In this document: in pieces, positions 9,675 through 19,194 of the stretch | Numbering within the stretch: the stretch's first letter is position 1 | Layout: every line of letters begins with the position of its first letter | Assembly (NCBI RefSeq): GCF_003026475.1 | Contig: NZ_PYMC01000007.1 | Location: 124,001 to 188,000 of the forward strand | Source of the DNA: Photobacterium lipolyticum | GTDB lineage: Bacteria; Pseudomonadota; Gammaproteobacteria; Enterobacterales; Vibrionaceae | Direction: 5' to 3' | DNA length: 64,000 nucleotides | Program-made: the position numbers and the translations under genes | The notes under the pieces: model-generated | The model's input: the letters and a program-made list of their open reading frames with translations, nothing else | Told to the model about the DNA's origin: nothing | The model's database searches: none

Positions 9675-9950
9675 ATGGCACGCGTAACCGTTCAAGATGC
9701 AGTTGATAAAATTGGCAACCGTTTCGATCTGATCCAAGTAGCTTCACGCCGCGCTCGTCAAATGCAGACTGGCGGTAAGGATCCACTGGTTCCGGAAGAA
9801 AACGACAAGTATACAGTGATTGCCCTTCGTGAAATCGAAGAAGGCCTGATCACTAAAAACATTCTCGATGCTCGCGAGCGTCAGGAAGTTCAAGAGCAAG
9901 AAGCAGCAGAGCTAGCAGCTGTTAGCGCTATTGCAGGCGACCACCGTTAA
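9675..9950 (+). CDS. rpoZ: DNA-directed RNA polymerase omega subunit
   Basis: Small RNA polymerase subunit that assists beta-prime folding and forms part of a ppGpp-binding site. The 91-residue sequence begins [20 protein letters not shown] with the conserved omega core (ASRRARQM, then [11 protein letters not shown]). It lies 49 bp after gmk and 18 bp before spoT, placing the stringent-response target next to the enzyme that sets ppGpp levels. Confidence 0.98.
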   Translation: MARVTVQDAVDKIGNRFDLIQVASRRARQMQTGGKDPLVPEENDKYTVIALREIEEGLITKNILDARERQEVQEQEAAELAAVSAIAGDHR

Positions 9951-9968
9951 TTCAGGGAACCGGGCGAA

Positions 9969-12074
9969 TTGTATCTTTTTGATAGCCTGAAAGAAGTCGC
10001 AATTGATTACCTGCCAGAGCCTCAGATAGAGGCTCTTCGGCAGGCGTATCTCGTTGCGCGTGATGCTCACGAAGGGCAAACCCGCTCAAGTGGCGAACCC
10101 TACATTATTCACCCGATTGCCGTCTCCCGTATTCTTGCCGAAATGCGCCTCGACTACGAGACGTTAATGGCAGCCCTGCTCCACGACGTGATCGAAGATA
10201 CCGAAGTGACCAAAGACGATCTCGATAGCCGCTTTGGCTCGACTGTCGCCGAACTGGTTGACGGGGTATCGAAGCTGGATAAGCTGAAGTTCCGCGATCG
10301 TAAAGAAGCACAGGCAGAAAACTTCCGCAAAATGATCATGGCAATGGCCCATGACATTCGCGTTATTCTGATCAAGCTGGCTGACCGTACGCACAACATG
10401 CGCACCTTAGGTGCCCTGCGTCCGGACAAACGCCGCCGTATTGCCCGTGAAACCTTAGAGATCTTTTCTCCCCTTGCCCACCGCCTAGGTATTCATAATA
10501 TTAAAACCGAACTCGAAGAGTTAGGTTTTGAAGCACTTTATCCTAATCGTTACCGGGTACTCAAAGAGGTCGTTGCATCTGCACGGGGCAACCGTAAAGA
10601 AATGATTAACAAGATCCACGCTGAAATCGAGGGACGTCTCGACGATGCGGGGATCGAAGGCAAAGTCTTAGGCCGCGAAAAAAACCTGTATTCCATCTAT
10701 AACAAGATGAAAAACAAAGAACAGCGTTTCCATACGATTATGGACATCTACGCTTTTCGGATCTTAGTGAAAGACTTGGATACCAGTTATCGCGTATTGG
10801 GCCAGGTCCATAACCTGTACAAACCTCGCCCGAGCCGGATGAAAGACTATATTGCCATTCCGAAGGCCAATGGCTACCAATCGCTGCATACCTCCTTAGT
10901 CGGCCCTCACGGCGTGCCGGTTGAAGTCCAGATCCGTACTGAAGATATGGATCAGATGGCGGATAAAGGGGTGGCGGCTCACTGGGCGTATAAAGACGGA
11001 GAAAAACCCGGCACCACCGCTCAGGTTAAAGCCCAGCGCTGGATGCAAAGCCTGCTCGAATTGCAGCAAAGTGCCGGCAGCTCCTTTGAATTCATTGAGA
11101 ATGTTAAATCCGATCTGTTCCCAGATGAAATTTACGTTTTTACCCCGAAAGGGCGCATAGTGGAGCTCCCCGTCGGTGCCACAGCCGTCGATTTTGCATA
11201 TGCGGTACATACCGATGTAGGCAATGCCTGTGTCGGTGCGCGCGTTGATCGCCAACCGTATCCGCTGAGTAAACCGCTGAAAAACGGTCAGACTATCGAT
11301 ATTATCAGTGCCCCCGGTGCTCGCCCGAATGCCGCATGGCTGAACTATGTGGTGACCTCCCGTGCCCGTACCAAGATCCGCCAGGTACTGAAAACCATGC
11401 GTCGTAAAGAGTCAGTCACCTTAGGTCGTCGTCTGCTCAACCATGCCCTTGGCGAGCTCAGTATTGATCAAGTCGCCCCTGATACAATGGCTCAGTTGCT
11501 GGCAGATCAACGCCTCGATAGTATTGATGACTTATTAGCAGATATCGGTTTAGGCGAGTTAATGAGCGTGGTCGTTGCCCGCCGTTTGCTCGACAATAAC
11601 AGTGATATCAGCAGCACCAAAGAAACCGGCCGACGGATGGCAATTCGTGGTGCTGATGGTATTTTGCTGACCTTTGCCAATTGCTGCCATCCAATCCATG
11701 GTGATCCGATCATGGCTCACGTCAGCCCGGGTAAAGGGTTGGTTATTCATCGCGAAGAGTGCGCGAATATTCGTGGTTATCAGCGCGAACCGGATAAGTA
11801 CATGCCGGCTGAATGGAGCGAAGAATTCGAGCAAGAGTTCATCACCAATTTAAAAGTCGATATGCAAAACCATCAAGGTGCGCTGGCGGCGTTAACCAAT
11901 ACCATCGCCGCAACCGGTTCCAACATTCAAGGTCTTGCGACCGAAGAAAAAGATGGTCGCCTGTACACCGTGACGGTACGCCTGACCACCAAGAGCCGTA
12001 TTCATTTGGCCAATATCATGCGCCGTATTCGTGTGATGCCCAATGTGGTTCGTGTGTCACGCCAGAAAAATTAA
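9969..12074 (+). CDS. spoT: Bifunctional (p)ppGpp synthetase/hydrolase SpoT
   Basis: Sets the cellular level of ppGpp. The 701 residues start with TTG (MYLFDSLKEV aligns with the family N-terminus; no closer ATG fits). Domains in order: HD hydrolase with H72-D73 and E76-D77 (HDVIEDTE), so hydrolysis should be active; synthetase (REKNLYSIYNKMKNK, then DIYAFRILV, about residues 235-270); TGS (about 385-447; VFTPKGRIVELPVGATAVDFAYAVHTDVG); a zinc-finger-like region with CCHP; and a C-terminal ACT domain. The rare start may limit synthesis relative to rpoZ. The gap to trmH holds a heptad array. Confidence 0.97.
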   Translation: MYLFDSLKEVAIDYLPEPQIEALRQAYLVARDAHEGQTRSSGEPYIIHPIAVSRILAEMRLDYETLMAALLHDVIEDTEVTKDDLDSRFGSTVAELVDGVSKLDKLKFRDRKEAQAENFRKMIMAMAHDIRVILIKLADRTHNMRTLGALRPDKRRRIARETLEIFSPLAHRLGIHNIKTELEELGFEALYPNRYRVLKEVVASARGNRKEMINKIHAEIEGRLDDAGIEGKVLGREKNLYSIYNKMKNKEQRFHTIMDIYAFRILVKDLDTSYRVLGQVHNLYKPRPSRMKDYIAIPKANGYQSLHTSLVGPHGVPVEVQIRTEDMDQMADKGVAAHWAYKDGEKPGTTAQVKAQRWMQSLLELQQSAGSSFEFIENVKSDLFPDEIYVFTPKGRIVELPVGATAVDFAYAVHTDVGNACVGARVDRQPYPLSKPLKNGQTIDIISAPGARPNAAWLNYVVTSRARTKIRQVLKTMRRKESVTLGRRLLNHALGELSIDQVAPDTMAQLLADQRLDSIDDLLADIGLGELMSVVVARRLLDNNSDISSTKETGRRMAIRGADGILLTFANCCHPIHGDPIMAHVSPGKGLVIHREECANIRGYQREPDKYMPAEWSEEFEQEFITNLKVDMQNHQGALAALTNTIAATGSNIQGLATEEKDGRLYTVTVRLTTKSRIHLANIMRRIRVMPNVVRVSRQKN

Positions 12075-12171
12075 CGTCCAGGAGCGAGTTTCTAGAAACT
12101 TGAATATAGAAACTCGCCCCTCGAAACTTGCTCCTAGAAACTAGAAACTAGAAACTAGAAACTAGAAACTA
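12075..12171. repeat. Heptad array between spoT and trmH
   Basis: Minus-oriented units occupy 12075-12095 (CTGGACG, CTCGCTC, CTAGAAA read on the minus strand), starting directly after the spoT stop. Plus-oriented units run from 12092: CTAGAAA, CTTGAAT, ATAGAAA, CTCGCCC, CTCGAAA, CTTGCTC, then five perfect CTAGAAA copies (12134-12168). The halves share CTAG at 12092-12095. An 11-base inverted repeat (GCGAGTTTCTA/TAGAAACTCGC, 12084-12117) results. This is the only array between genes on the same strand. Confidence 0.92.
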
Positions 12172-12214
12172 AATATCTCAACCCTCGCCCCTCAAACAAA
12201 ACACTAAACAGCCT

Positions 12215-12922
12215 ATGACTCCTGATCGTTACCAACGGATCCACTCAGTACTGGCTACCCGCCAGCCCGATTTAACCGTATGCATGGAAGAAGTGCATAA
12301 ACCGAACAACGTATCAGCCATTATTCGTACTGCTGATGCCGTCGGGGTTCACAAAGTCCATGCCGTCTGGCCGAAAGACAATATGCGGGTACTCAGCCAT
12401 ACCTCTGCCGGGGCACGTAACTGGGTCGAACTAGAAACCCACGACAACATGGTCGAAGCCGTCGGCCAGCTGAAAGCCCAGGGTATGCAAGTGCTGGCGA
12501 CCCACTTATCTAACACCGCGATTGATTTTCGTGATGTCGATTACACCAAACCGACCGCAATTATTTTAGGCGGCGAGAAAAACGGGATCACCGCTGAAGC
12601 TCTGGCAATGGCGGATCAGGACATCATCATTCCGATGGTGGGTATGGTACAGTCGCTCAACGTCTCGGTTGCCAGCGCCCTGATCCTGTATGAAGCACAA
12701 CGTCAGCGTCAGCTTGCGGGCATGTATGAACGAGAAACCACCCTATTGCCAGACGACGTCGTTCATCGCATTCTGTTTGAGCGCGGTCATCCGGTATTAG
12801 CCAAAGTCGCTCGTCGTAAAGGTTTGCCTTATCCGCCACTCGATAGCGAAGGTCAAATCGTCGCCGATGAGGCATGGTGGGCAACCATGCAGGCTATTGA
12901 GCCGAAGAAGAAAACCAAATAA
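12215..12922 (+). CDS. trmH: tRNA (guanosine(18)-2'-O)-methyltransferase
   Basis: SPOUT-class, AdoMet-dependent 2'-O-methylation of G18 in the tRNA D-loop. The 235-residue protein carries the knotted-fold motifs: motif 1 with NNVSAIIRTADAVG (about residues 30-43), motif 2 ILGGEKNGI (about 117-125) and motif 3 MVQSLNVSVASALILYEAQRQR (about 145-166). It is separated from spoT by a repeat-filled 140-bp gap and followed 15 bp later by recG, as in E. coli. Confidence 0.97.
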   Translation: MTPDRYQRIHSVLATRQPDLTVCMEEVHKPNNVSAIIRTADAVGVHKVHAVWPKDNMRVLSHTSAGARNWVELETHDNMVEAVGQLKAQGMQVLATHLSNTAIDFRDVDYTKPTAIILGGEKNGITAEALAMADQDIIIPMVGMVQSLNVSVASALILYEAQRQRQLAGMYERETTLLPDDVVHRILFERGHPVLAKVARRKGLPYPPLDSEGQIVADEAWWATMQAIEPKKKTK

Positions 12923-12937
12923 GGATCAGCAAGAGCA

Positions 12938-15019
12938 ATGAGCGGAAAGTTATTAGAGACCATCGCCCTGACGGAACTGTCCGGGGTTGGCGCTAAGATG
13001 GCAGAAAAGTTAGAAAAAGTGGGCCTATTTACGGTTCAGGATCTGCTTTTCCACCTGCCGCTCCGCTATGAAGATCGCACCCGTATCTGGCCTATCGCCA
13101 GTGTCATGCCGGGTCAGCACCTTGCCGTTCAGGGCACCGTCGTCAGTAACAGCATTACCTTAAGTAAACGTCGCATGCTGACGGTCAAAATTGCTGATGA
13201 CACCGGCTCTGCTACCTTACGTTTTTTCAATTTCAATGCGGCAATGAAAAACAGTTTATCGGAAGGTAAACAGGTCAAAGCCTATGGCGAAGTAAAACGC
13301 GGTAAATACGGGTTGGAAATCATCCATCCTGACTACTCCGTTTTTTCTGAGCCAACCAGGCTTACCGTCGAAGAAACCCTGACCCCGGTTTACCCCACCA
13401 CCGAAGGATTGCGCCAGCTAACCTTGCGTAACCTAACGGATCAAGCACTGAGTTTACTTGATAAAGCCGCTGTCACGGAACTGTTACCAGATGGTTTATA
13501 TGATCGCCAGATGACCATGGCACAAGCGCTTCATGTGATGCACAGGCCAACACCGGATGTATCGCTGGACCAGCTGGAAGAAGGCAAGCACCCCGCTCAG
13601 CATCGGTTGATTTTAGAAGAGCTGCTGGCTCAGAACCTGTCGATGCTGGCACTGCGCACGAAAAGTCAGCAACATAATGCCTGGCCGCTCGCCCCTAGCG
13701 ACAACTTAAAAAACCGCCTCCTTGCCAGCCTGCCATTCAGCCCGACCTGCGCCCAGCAACGCGTTGTCGCCGACATCGAAACCGATCTGGCGCAGGCCAA
13801 ACCGATGATGCGCTTAGTGCAGGGAGACGTGGGCTCAGGGAAAACCCTGGTCGCCGCACTGGCAGCCCTGCGGGCAATCGAACACGGCTATCAGGTAGCC
13901 TTAATGGCACCGACAGAACTACTGGCCGAGCAGCATGCGCAAAACTTTGCCCAGTGGCTGAATCCGATGGATATTCAGGTTGGCTGGTTAGCCGGTAAGC
14001 TCAAGGGCAAGGCCCGCGAAGCAGAATTGGCCCGGATTGAAAGCGGCGAAGCAAAAATGGTGGTCGGTACCCATGCCCTGTTCCAGGAACAGGTGGTATT
14101 TAATAACCTGGCACTGGTGATTATCGATGAGCAACACCGTTTTGGTGTCCACCAGCGACTGGAGCTACGGGAAAAAGGCGCGAATGAGGGACGTTATCCT
14201 CACCAGCTGATCATGACGGCAACCCCGATCCCCCGGACGCTCGCCATGACCGCTTATGCCGATCTTGAAACCTCAGTAATAGACGAATTACCACCGGGCC
14301 GAACACCGATCCAGACCGTGGCCCTGCCGGATTCTCGTCGTGCTGAAATCGTTGAGCGTATTCGTTCGGCTTGTCTTAATGAAGGCCGCCAGGCGTATTG
14401 GGTCTGTACCCTTATCGATGAGTCTGAAGTGTTAGAAGCGCAAGCCGCTTCCGATACCGCTGACGAGCTCACGGCATTACTGCCAGAGCTAAAAGTAGGT
14501 TTAGTACATGGCCGCATGAAGGCGGCAGAAAAACAAGCCGTGATGCAACGTTTCAAAGCCGGTGAACTGCATTTACTCGTCGCGACCACGGTCATTGAAG
14601 TCGGTGTGGATGTCCCCAATGCCAGCCTGATGGTTATTGAAAACCCCGAGCGTTTAGGTCTGGCTCAGCTCCACCAGCTCCGCGGCCGTGTCGGTCGGGG
14701 GAAAGTTGCCAGCCACTGCGTATTGCTCTATCACGCCCCACTTTCGAAGACAGCCCAAAGGCGCCTAGGTGTATTGCGCGAGAGCAGCGATGGATTTGTT
14801 ATCGCGCAGCGTGACTTAGAAATCCGTGGCCCGGGTGAACTGTTAGGGACAAAACAAACTGGTATCGCTGATTTTAAGATCGCCGATCTGGTTCGTGACC
14901 AGCACCTCATTCCGCAAGTACAAAAAATGGCTCGCTATCTTCACGATAAATACCCGAGCAATGCCAAAGCCATTGTTCAGCGCTGGCTGGGACAGCGGGA
15001 AAACTATTCGAATGCTTAA
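12938..15019 (+). CDS. recG: ATP-dependent DNA helicase RecG
   Basis: Branch-migrating helicase that remodels stalled replication forks and processes Holliday junctions and R-loops. The 693 residues comprise an N-terminal wedge/OB region, then superfamily 2 helicase motifs: Walker A GDVGSGKT at about 296-303, DEQH (IIDEQHRFGVHQ), TATPIPRT, and motif VI QLRGRVGRG. The C-terminal TRG region (RDLEIRGPGELLGTKQTG) couples ATP hydrolysis to translocation. It is last in the operon; a weak hairpin without a good T run follows at 15025-15049. Confidence 0.98.
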   Translation: MSGKLLETIALTELSGVGAKMAEKLEKVGLFTVQDLLFHLPLRYEDRTRIWPIASVMPGQHLAVQGTVVSNSITLSKRRMLTVKIADDTGSATLRFFNFNAAMKNSLSEGKQVKAYGEVKRGKYGLEIIHPDYSVFSEPTRLTVEETLTPVYPTTEGLRQLTLRNLTDQALSLLDKAAVTELLPDGLYDRQMTMAQALHVMHRPTPDVSLDQLEEGKHPAQHRLILEELLAQNLSMLALRTKSQQHNAWPLAPSDNLKNRLLASLPFSPTCAQQRVVADIETDLAQAKPMMRLVQGDVGSGKTLVAALAALRAIEHGYQVALMAPTELLAEQHAQNFAQWLNPMDIQVGWLAGKLKGKAREAELARIESGEAKMVVGTHALFQEQVVFNNLALVIIDEQHRFGVHQRLELREKGANEGRYPHQLIMTATPIPRTLAMTAYADLETSVIDELPPGRTPIQTVALPDSRRAEIVERIRSACLNEGRQAYWVCTLIDESEVLEAQAASDTADELTALLPELKVGLVHGRMKAAEKQAVMQRFKAGELHLLVATTVIEVGVDVPNASLMVIENPERLGLAQLHQLRGRVGRGKVASHCVLLYHAPLSKTAQRRLGVLRESSDGFVIAQRDLEIRGPGELLGTKQTGIADFKIADLVRDQHLIPQVQKMARYLHDKYPSNAKAIVQRWLGQRENYSNA

Positions 15020-15425
15020 CGAAGGCAGGCTACCTCATATTAAGCCTGCTTGATTTCAAAACCTGGTCGAAAATAGAAAAACATCTCGTTTTTAGCCAGC
15101 ATTTAGACCCAAATTAGCAATATTATTCCTCAGTGTGATCTGCATTTCCCAGTAAATATAAGTACTCTGGAACATCTGTTACCATTTTTCCCATTCCATC
15201 CTAATTGCTCATCAAGTGAAATTTTATCATCACCAAACAACGCAATCGTTTGCTATTTACGGAAAGATAATTAAAATAGCGCACAAATTTCACCCACATT
15301 CACTTCTCCTTGTGTTGGTCTGGATCTGAGTAACAGCAATCACAGAACTATCCGGCTTTCACGTATTGATGCCCATTCAGCGCATCTGATCGGGATAAAG
15401 AAGTAAACTTAGGATAAACACGGCC
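15020..15425 (+). other. Intergenic region upstream of xanP
   Basis: This 406-bp stretch holds a weak inverted repeat after recG (15025-15049), an AT-rich middle, and a PurR-type operator with promoter at 15240-15277. That leaves a leader of about 140 bases before xanP in which I see no clear structure. Confidence 0.6.
15240..15277 (+). promoter_or_regulatory. PurR-type operator overlapping the xanP promoter
   Basis: ACGCAATCGTTTGCTA (15240-15255) fits the E. coli PurR consensus ANGCAANCGNTTNCNT at all defined positions but the last. It overlaps a candidate -35 (TTGCTA, 15250-15255) that is 16 bases from TAAAAT (15272-15277). Repression by purine-loaded PurR would therefore block RNA polymerase directly. 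Operator assignment is by consensus match. Confidence 0.75.
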
Positions 15426-16799
15426 ATGACCCGCCAGCATAGCAACATTGAAACACCACGCCATTCTGATCTGATCTATCGTTTAGAAGACCGGCCGCCA
15501 CTGCCGGAAACGCTCTTTGCTGCCACCCAACACCTGTTGGCAATGTTTGTTGCGGTGATCACTCCGTCGTTGATCATTTGCCAGGCGCTTGGCTTGCCCG
15601 CCAGCGACACCAATACCATAGTCAGTATGTCCTTGTTCGCCTCCGGAATTGCCTCATTTATCCAAATCCGTACCTTTGGCCCGGTGGGCTCTGGCTTGCT
15701 GTCGATTCAAGGCACCAGTTTCAACTTTCTAGGCCCGATCATTGGCGCTGGCTTGGCACTAAAAGCAGGCGGTGCCGATATTCCAACCATGATGGCGGCT
15801 ATCTTCGGTACGATTCTGGTAGCCTCACTCACTGAAGTGTTCATTTCACGCGTATTGCAACACGCCCAGCGCATTATCACCCCGCTAGTCTCGGGTATTG
15901 TGGTCACCCTGATCGGCCTCACCCTGATCCAGATTGGCTTAACCTCTATGGGCGGCGGTTATGCCGCGATTGAAAACGGCAGCTTTGGCAGCCTGGATAA
16001 CTTAATGCTTGCGGGTACCGTCTTGGGCTTCATCGTCTTGTTGAATCGAGTGAAAAACCCCTACCTGCGCGTATCGTCAATCGTGATTGCCATGGCAGCC
16101 GGTACGTTGCTGGCGTGGTTTACCGGCATGCTGGACACATCTCGTACAGCAGAAAGTGCTTTGATTGCGATTCCGATGCCGATGCAATACGGCTTAGGGT
16201 TTGACTGGGGCCTGCTGATCCCGCTGGTTATTGTTTTCGCCATCACTTCGCTGGAAGCCATCGGTGATATCACGGCAACATCAGAAACCTCAGAGCAACC
16301 TGTGGCGGGGCCTGTTTACCTCAAACGCATCAAGGGCGGCGTACTGGCTGACGGTATTAACTCGGCTCTGGCATCGGTACTGAACAGCTTCCCTAATTCA
16401 ACCTTCAGCCAGAACAACGGCATTATCCAGCTGACGGGCGTTGCCAGCCGCTATATCGGTTACTTCGTGGCAGGTATGCTGATACTGCTTGGCCTGTTTC
16501 CGGGTGTGGCGAACTTGGTGCAGCTGATCCCTGAGCCGGTATTAGGCGGTGCTACCATTGTAATGTTCGGTACCATTGCCGCTTCCGGGGTCCGTATTAT
16601 CTCGCGCTGTGAACTCGACCGGCGCGCAATTCTGATCATGGCGCTGTCATTTTCTATGGGGCTGGGTATTGCTCAGAAGCCTGAAATTCTGCAGTTCATG
16701 CCCGATTGGGTGAGAGGAATTTTATCTTCCGGCATGGCTGCCGGCGGGATCACGGCAATAATACTGAACTTGGTGTTACCGGAAGAGCAGAAAGATTAA
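15426..16799 (+). CDS. xanP: Xanthine permease (NCS2 family)
   Basis: Proton-coupled purine importer of the nucleobase-ascorbate (NCS2) family. The 457 residues have about 12-14 membrane segments, the SIQGTSFNF motif (about residues 97-105), the acidic [13 protein letters not shown] motif in TM8 (about 279-291), and [23 protein letters not shown] in TM10. These match the XanP/XanQ subgroup better than uracil carriers; XanP rather than XanQ is by overall resemblance and neighbourhood (yicE lies near this region in E. coli). A PurR-like operator sits upstream. Confidence 0.9.
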   Translation: MTRQHSNIETPRHSDLIYRLEDRPPLPETLFAATQHLLAMFVAVITPSLIICQALGLPASDTNTIVSMSLFASGIASFIQIRTFGPVGSGLLSIQGTSFNFLGPIIGAGLALKAGGADIPTMMAAIFGTILVASLTEVFISRVLQHAQRIITPLVSGIVVTLIGLTLIQIGLTSMGGGYAAIENGSFGSLDNLMLAGTVLGFIVLLNRVKNPYLRVSSIVIAMAAGTLLAWFTGMLDTSRTAESALIAIPMPMQYGLGFDWGLLIPLVIVFAITSLEAIGDITATSETSEQPVAGPVYLKRIKGGVLADGINSALASVLNSFPNSTFSQNNGIIQLTGVASRYIGYFVAGMLILLGLFPGVANLVQLIPEPVLGGATIVMFGTIAASGVRIISRCELDRRAILIMALSFSMGLGIAQKPEILQFMPDWVRGILSSGMAAGGITAIILNLVLPEEQKD

Positions 16800-16854
16800 G
16801 AACAAGCGAGTGTCGAGATCCCAGGACCACGACACTCGCACCTTCGACTCACTA
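16797..16854. repeat. Heptad remnant and hairpin between xanP and envZ
   Basis: GCGAGTGTCG (16806-16815) and its complement (16830-16839) form a 10-pair stem with a 14-base loop and no T run. Minus-oriented heptads CTCGCTT, CTCGACA and CTGGGAT occupy 16804-16824, and plus-oriented CTCGCAC and CTTCGAC lie at 16835-16848. The loop contains CCAGGACCAC, which on the minus strand resembles the GGTCCTGT octamer at 5941. Confidence 0.6.
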
Positions 16855-18183
16855 CTTCTTCGCTATCAGCGGCAGGCTGATTTGTACTTTCAGCCCCCCT
16901 TCACTGCGGTTGCTCACCACTATGCTACCGTCATGCTGATCAACAATGCGCTTCACAATGGCTAAACCCAGCCCGGTTCCTTCCGCCTCACTGCCGCGCG
17001 CAGAATCGCCACGGGTCAGCGGCTGGAACATCCGTGAAACCTGATCCGGTTCAATCCCCGGGCCATCATCTTCAACACTGTACCAGACTGATTTACGATC
17101 AGCAGAAGTACCACTGGTGATCTTAACCCAGCCGTTACCATAGCGGATCGCGTTGACCACCAGGTTAGCGGCTAATCGCTTCATCGCAACACTATTGGCT
17201 TCGACGATGCCGGGAATATCACCCAGATCAAGCTCAATTTCCCGCTCGTAGCCGCCTTCGCTTTCCGCCACTTCTTGCAGCAAGTCATTCAGGTCGATCA
17301 CTTCGACCGCCTGCTTTTTGGTGGATTTCAGATAGTCCATAAACTGACTGATGATCTCATTACATTCTTCCGTGTCTTTGATCATGCTGTCGGCAAGGTA
17401 GCTGTCTTCGGGCGACATCATTTCCGTGGCCAGGCGAATACGGGTCAACGGCGTACGCAAGTCATGGCTGACCCCGGCCAGTAACAAGGCCCGGTCATCT
17501 TCCAGCTGTTTAATCCCTTCCGCCATCCGGTTGAAGGCTTTGGTCACCGCGCGGATCTCCGACGCCCCTTTCACCGGCAAATGTGGCGGGATCTCCCCTC
17601 TCGCGACTTGCAACGCCGCATTTTCCAGCGCCACCAGCGGTCGGTTCTGCATCCGGATAAACAGCCAGCCACCGGCAATCACCATAAAGGCAATCATCAG
17701 GCTGTAACGAAACAGTGGCGAGAAATCCTCTTCCTGCAATTCCGAGAGCGGGATCCGCATCAGAAAGCCCGGCATCGCATCACACTTCATCCACAGCACA
17801 TAACTGTCAGCACCCAGCACTAAGCGTACTTCGGTCGGCGAATTCAGTTCGCGGCTCATCTCTTCACTCAGGTATTCCACTTCGGTCGCCTGATGGTACT
17901 CAGCATTATCTGGACCATCGACAGGATGCAGGGTAACCCCGAGCTGCTCAAGCAACTGGCGGCGTACCGGCGTATCAAGATGGAAGGTATGGCCGTCGGC
18001 TAAATCCAGATCTTCTTTGAGCATCAGCCGTACTTCATAGGCAATAATGCGATTGAACTGCTGCAGACCGGGTAGCAACGCGTAGTTTACTACCGCGAGA
18101 TAAGAGAAAATCTGGCTTGCAATAAGCAAGCCTGCAAGCAAAATGATGGTACGGGCAAACGTACTGCGGGGAGAGATCCGCAT
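16852..18183 (-). CDS. envZ: Osmosensing histidine kinase EnvZ
   Basis: Inner-membrane sensor that phosphorylates and dephosphorylates OmpR. The 443 residues have TM1 at about 12-36, a periplasmic domain, TM2 at about 160-178, a HAMP linker, a dimerisation/phosphoacceptor helix with H240 ([13 protein letters not shown]), and the ATPase domain with N box ([15 protein letters not shown]), G1 ([12 protein letters not shown]) and G2 ([13 protein letters not shown]). It follows ompR with a 3-bp gap, so the two are cotranscribed. Confidence 0.97.
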   Translation of the reverse strand: MRISPRSTFARTIILLAGLLIASQIFSYLAVVNYALLPGLQQFNRIIAYEVRLMLKEDLDLADGHTFHLDTPVRRQLLEQLGVTLHPVDGPDNAEYHQATEVEYLSEEMSRELNSPTEVRLVLGADSYVLWMKCDAMPGFLMRIPLSELQEEDFSPLFRYSLMIAFMVIAGGWLFIRMQNRPLVALENAALQVARGEIPPHLPVKGASEIRAVTKAFNRMAEGIKQLEDDRALLLAGVSHDLRTPLTRIRLATEMMSPEDSYLADSMIKDTEECNEIISQFMDYLKSTKKQAVEVIDLNDLLQEVAESEGGYEREIELDLGDIPGIVEANSVAMKRLAANLVVNAIRYGNGWVKITSGTSADRKSVWYSVEDDGPGIEPDQVSRMFQPLTRGDSARGSEAEGTGLGLAIVKRIVDQHDGSIVVSNRSEGGLKVQISLPLIAKK

Positions 18184-18186
18184 GGA

Positions 18187-18906
18187 TTACGCCTCATCAC
18201 CATCAGGAACAAATACATAGCCTAAACCCCAGACGGTCTGAATATAACGCGGACGGCTCGGGTCTTCTTCCACCATTCGGCGCAGACGTGAGATCTGGAC
18301 GTCAATCGAGCGTTCCATTGCCGAGTATTCACGACCACGTGCCATGTTCATCAGCTTATCACGCGACATCGGTTCACGCGCATTGGTGACCAGTGCCTTC
18401 AGTACCGCAAATTCTCCCGAGGTGAGTGGTATAGATTCGTCTCCACGGAACATTTCACGCGTGCCAAGATTCAACCGGAAGTCGCCAAATTCAATCATTT
18501 TGCTGTCAACACTTGGCGCACCGGGCGCTTCAATCGTCTGACGGCGAAGTACCGCACGAATACGCGCCAGCAGTTCTCGCGGGTTAAACGGTTTCGGCAG
18601 GTAATCATCCGCCCCGACCTCAAGGCCGACAATACGGTCAACCTCGTCACCTTTCGCGGTTAGCATCAGGATAGGCAACATGTTATTGGCATTACGCAGG
18701 CGGCGACAGATCGACAGGCCATCTTCACCCGGCAACATTAAGTCAAGCACCATCAAGTGGAAGGTTTCACGGGATAACAGACGATCCATTTGCTCACTGT
18801 TCGCGACGCTGCGTACCTGGAACCCTTGCTCTGACAAGTAGCGCTCGAGCAGTGCACGTAAACGCATGTCATCATCAACAACCAGAATCTTATAATTTTC
18901 CTGCAT
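18187..18906 (-). CDS. ompR: Two-component response regulator OmpR
   Basis: The 239-residue regulator has a receiver domain (acidic pocket DDD at 11-13, phosphoacceptor D55 in VLDLMLPG, K105-type lysine in YLPKPFNPRE) and a C-terminal winged helix (REYSAMERSIDVQISRLRRMVEEDP). It is known for controlling porins and, in vibrios, stress and surface functions. It is upstream of envZ on the same transcript. The 288-bp gap to greB must hold its divergent promoter; I could not fix a confident one. Confidence 0.98.
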   Translation of the reverse strand: MQENYKILVVDDDMRLRALLERYLSEQGFQVRSVANSEQMDRLLSRETFHLMVLDLMLPGEDGLSICRRLRNANNMLPILMLTAKGDEVDRIVGLEVGADDYLPKPFNPRELLARIRAVLRRQTIEAPGAPSVDSKMIEFGDFRLNLGTREMFRGDESIPLTSGEFAVLKALVTNAREPMSRDKLMNMARGREYSAMERSIDVQISRLRRMVEEDPSRPRYIQTVWGLGYVFVPDGDEA

Positions 18907-19130
18907 ATTTCACCTTACCTGCATCGATCTTGTTATCGAGCTCAGCGACTATTTTACTCAACTCCAGCGCCTTGGTGCTGAATAGGTCGCTAAATCACGG
19001 TCAAAAATTGTTACGGATTATGTCCGGCGGCTCATCGATATCATGGTTCCGAAGCAAACCTGCGTTCTAAGCTACCTTAATTTATGGAAATTATCCAAAT
19101 CACTCCTCAAACTATTTCCTATCGCAATGA

Positions 19131-19159
19131 TTGACGCCCTCTGCAATCCGTTACAATAT
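19131..19159 (+). promoter_or_regulatory. Candidate greB promoter
   Basis: TTGACG (19131-19136) is followed by TACAAT after 15 bases or CAATAT after 17, about 35-40 bp before the greB start. The -35 is near-consensus; the -10 is ambiguous. Confidence 0.45.
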
Positions 19160-19194
19160 CTATTCAGGAAAAAACAGCGACTCAGGATCAGACA

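Noticed and set aside
15025..15049. Strong terminator after recG
   Set aside because: GCAGGCT/AGCCTGC stem exists but the following sequence is not a T run, so it is mentioned only as weak.
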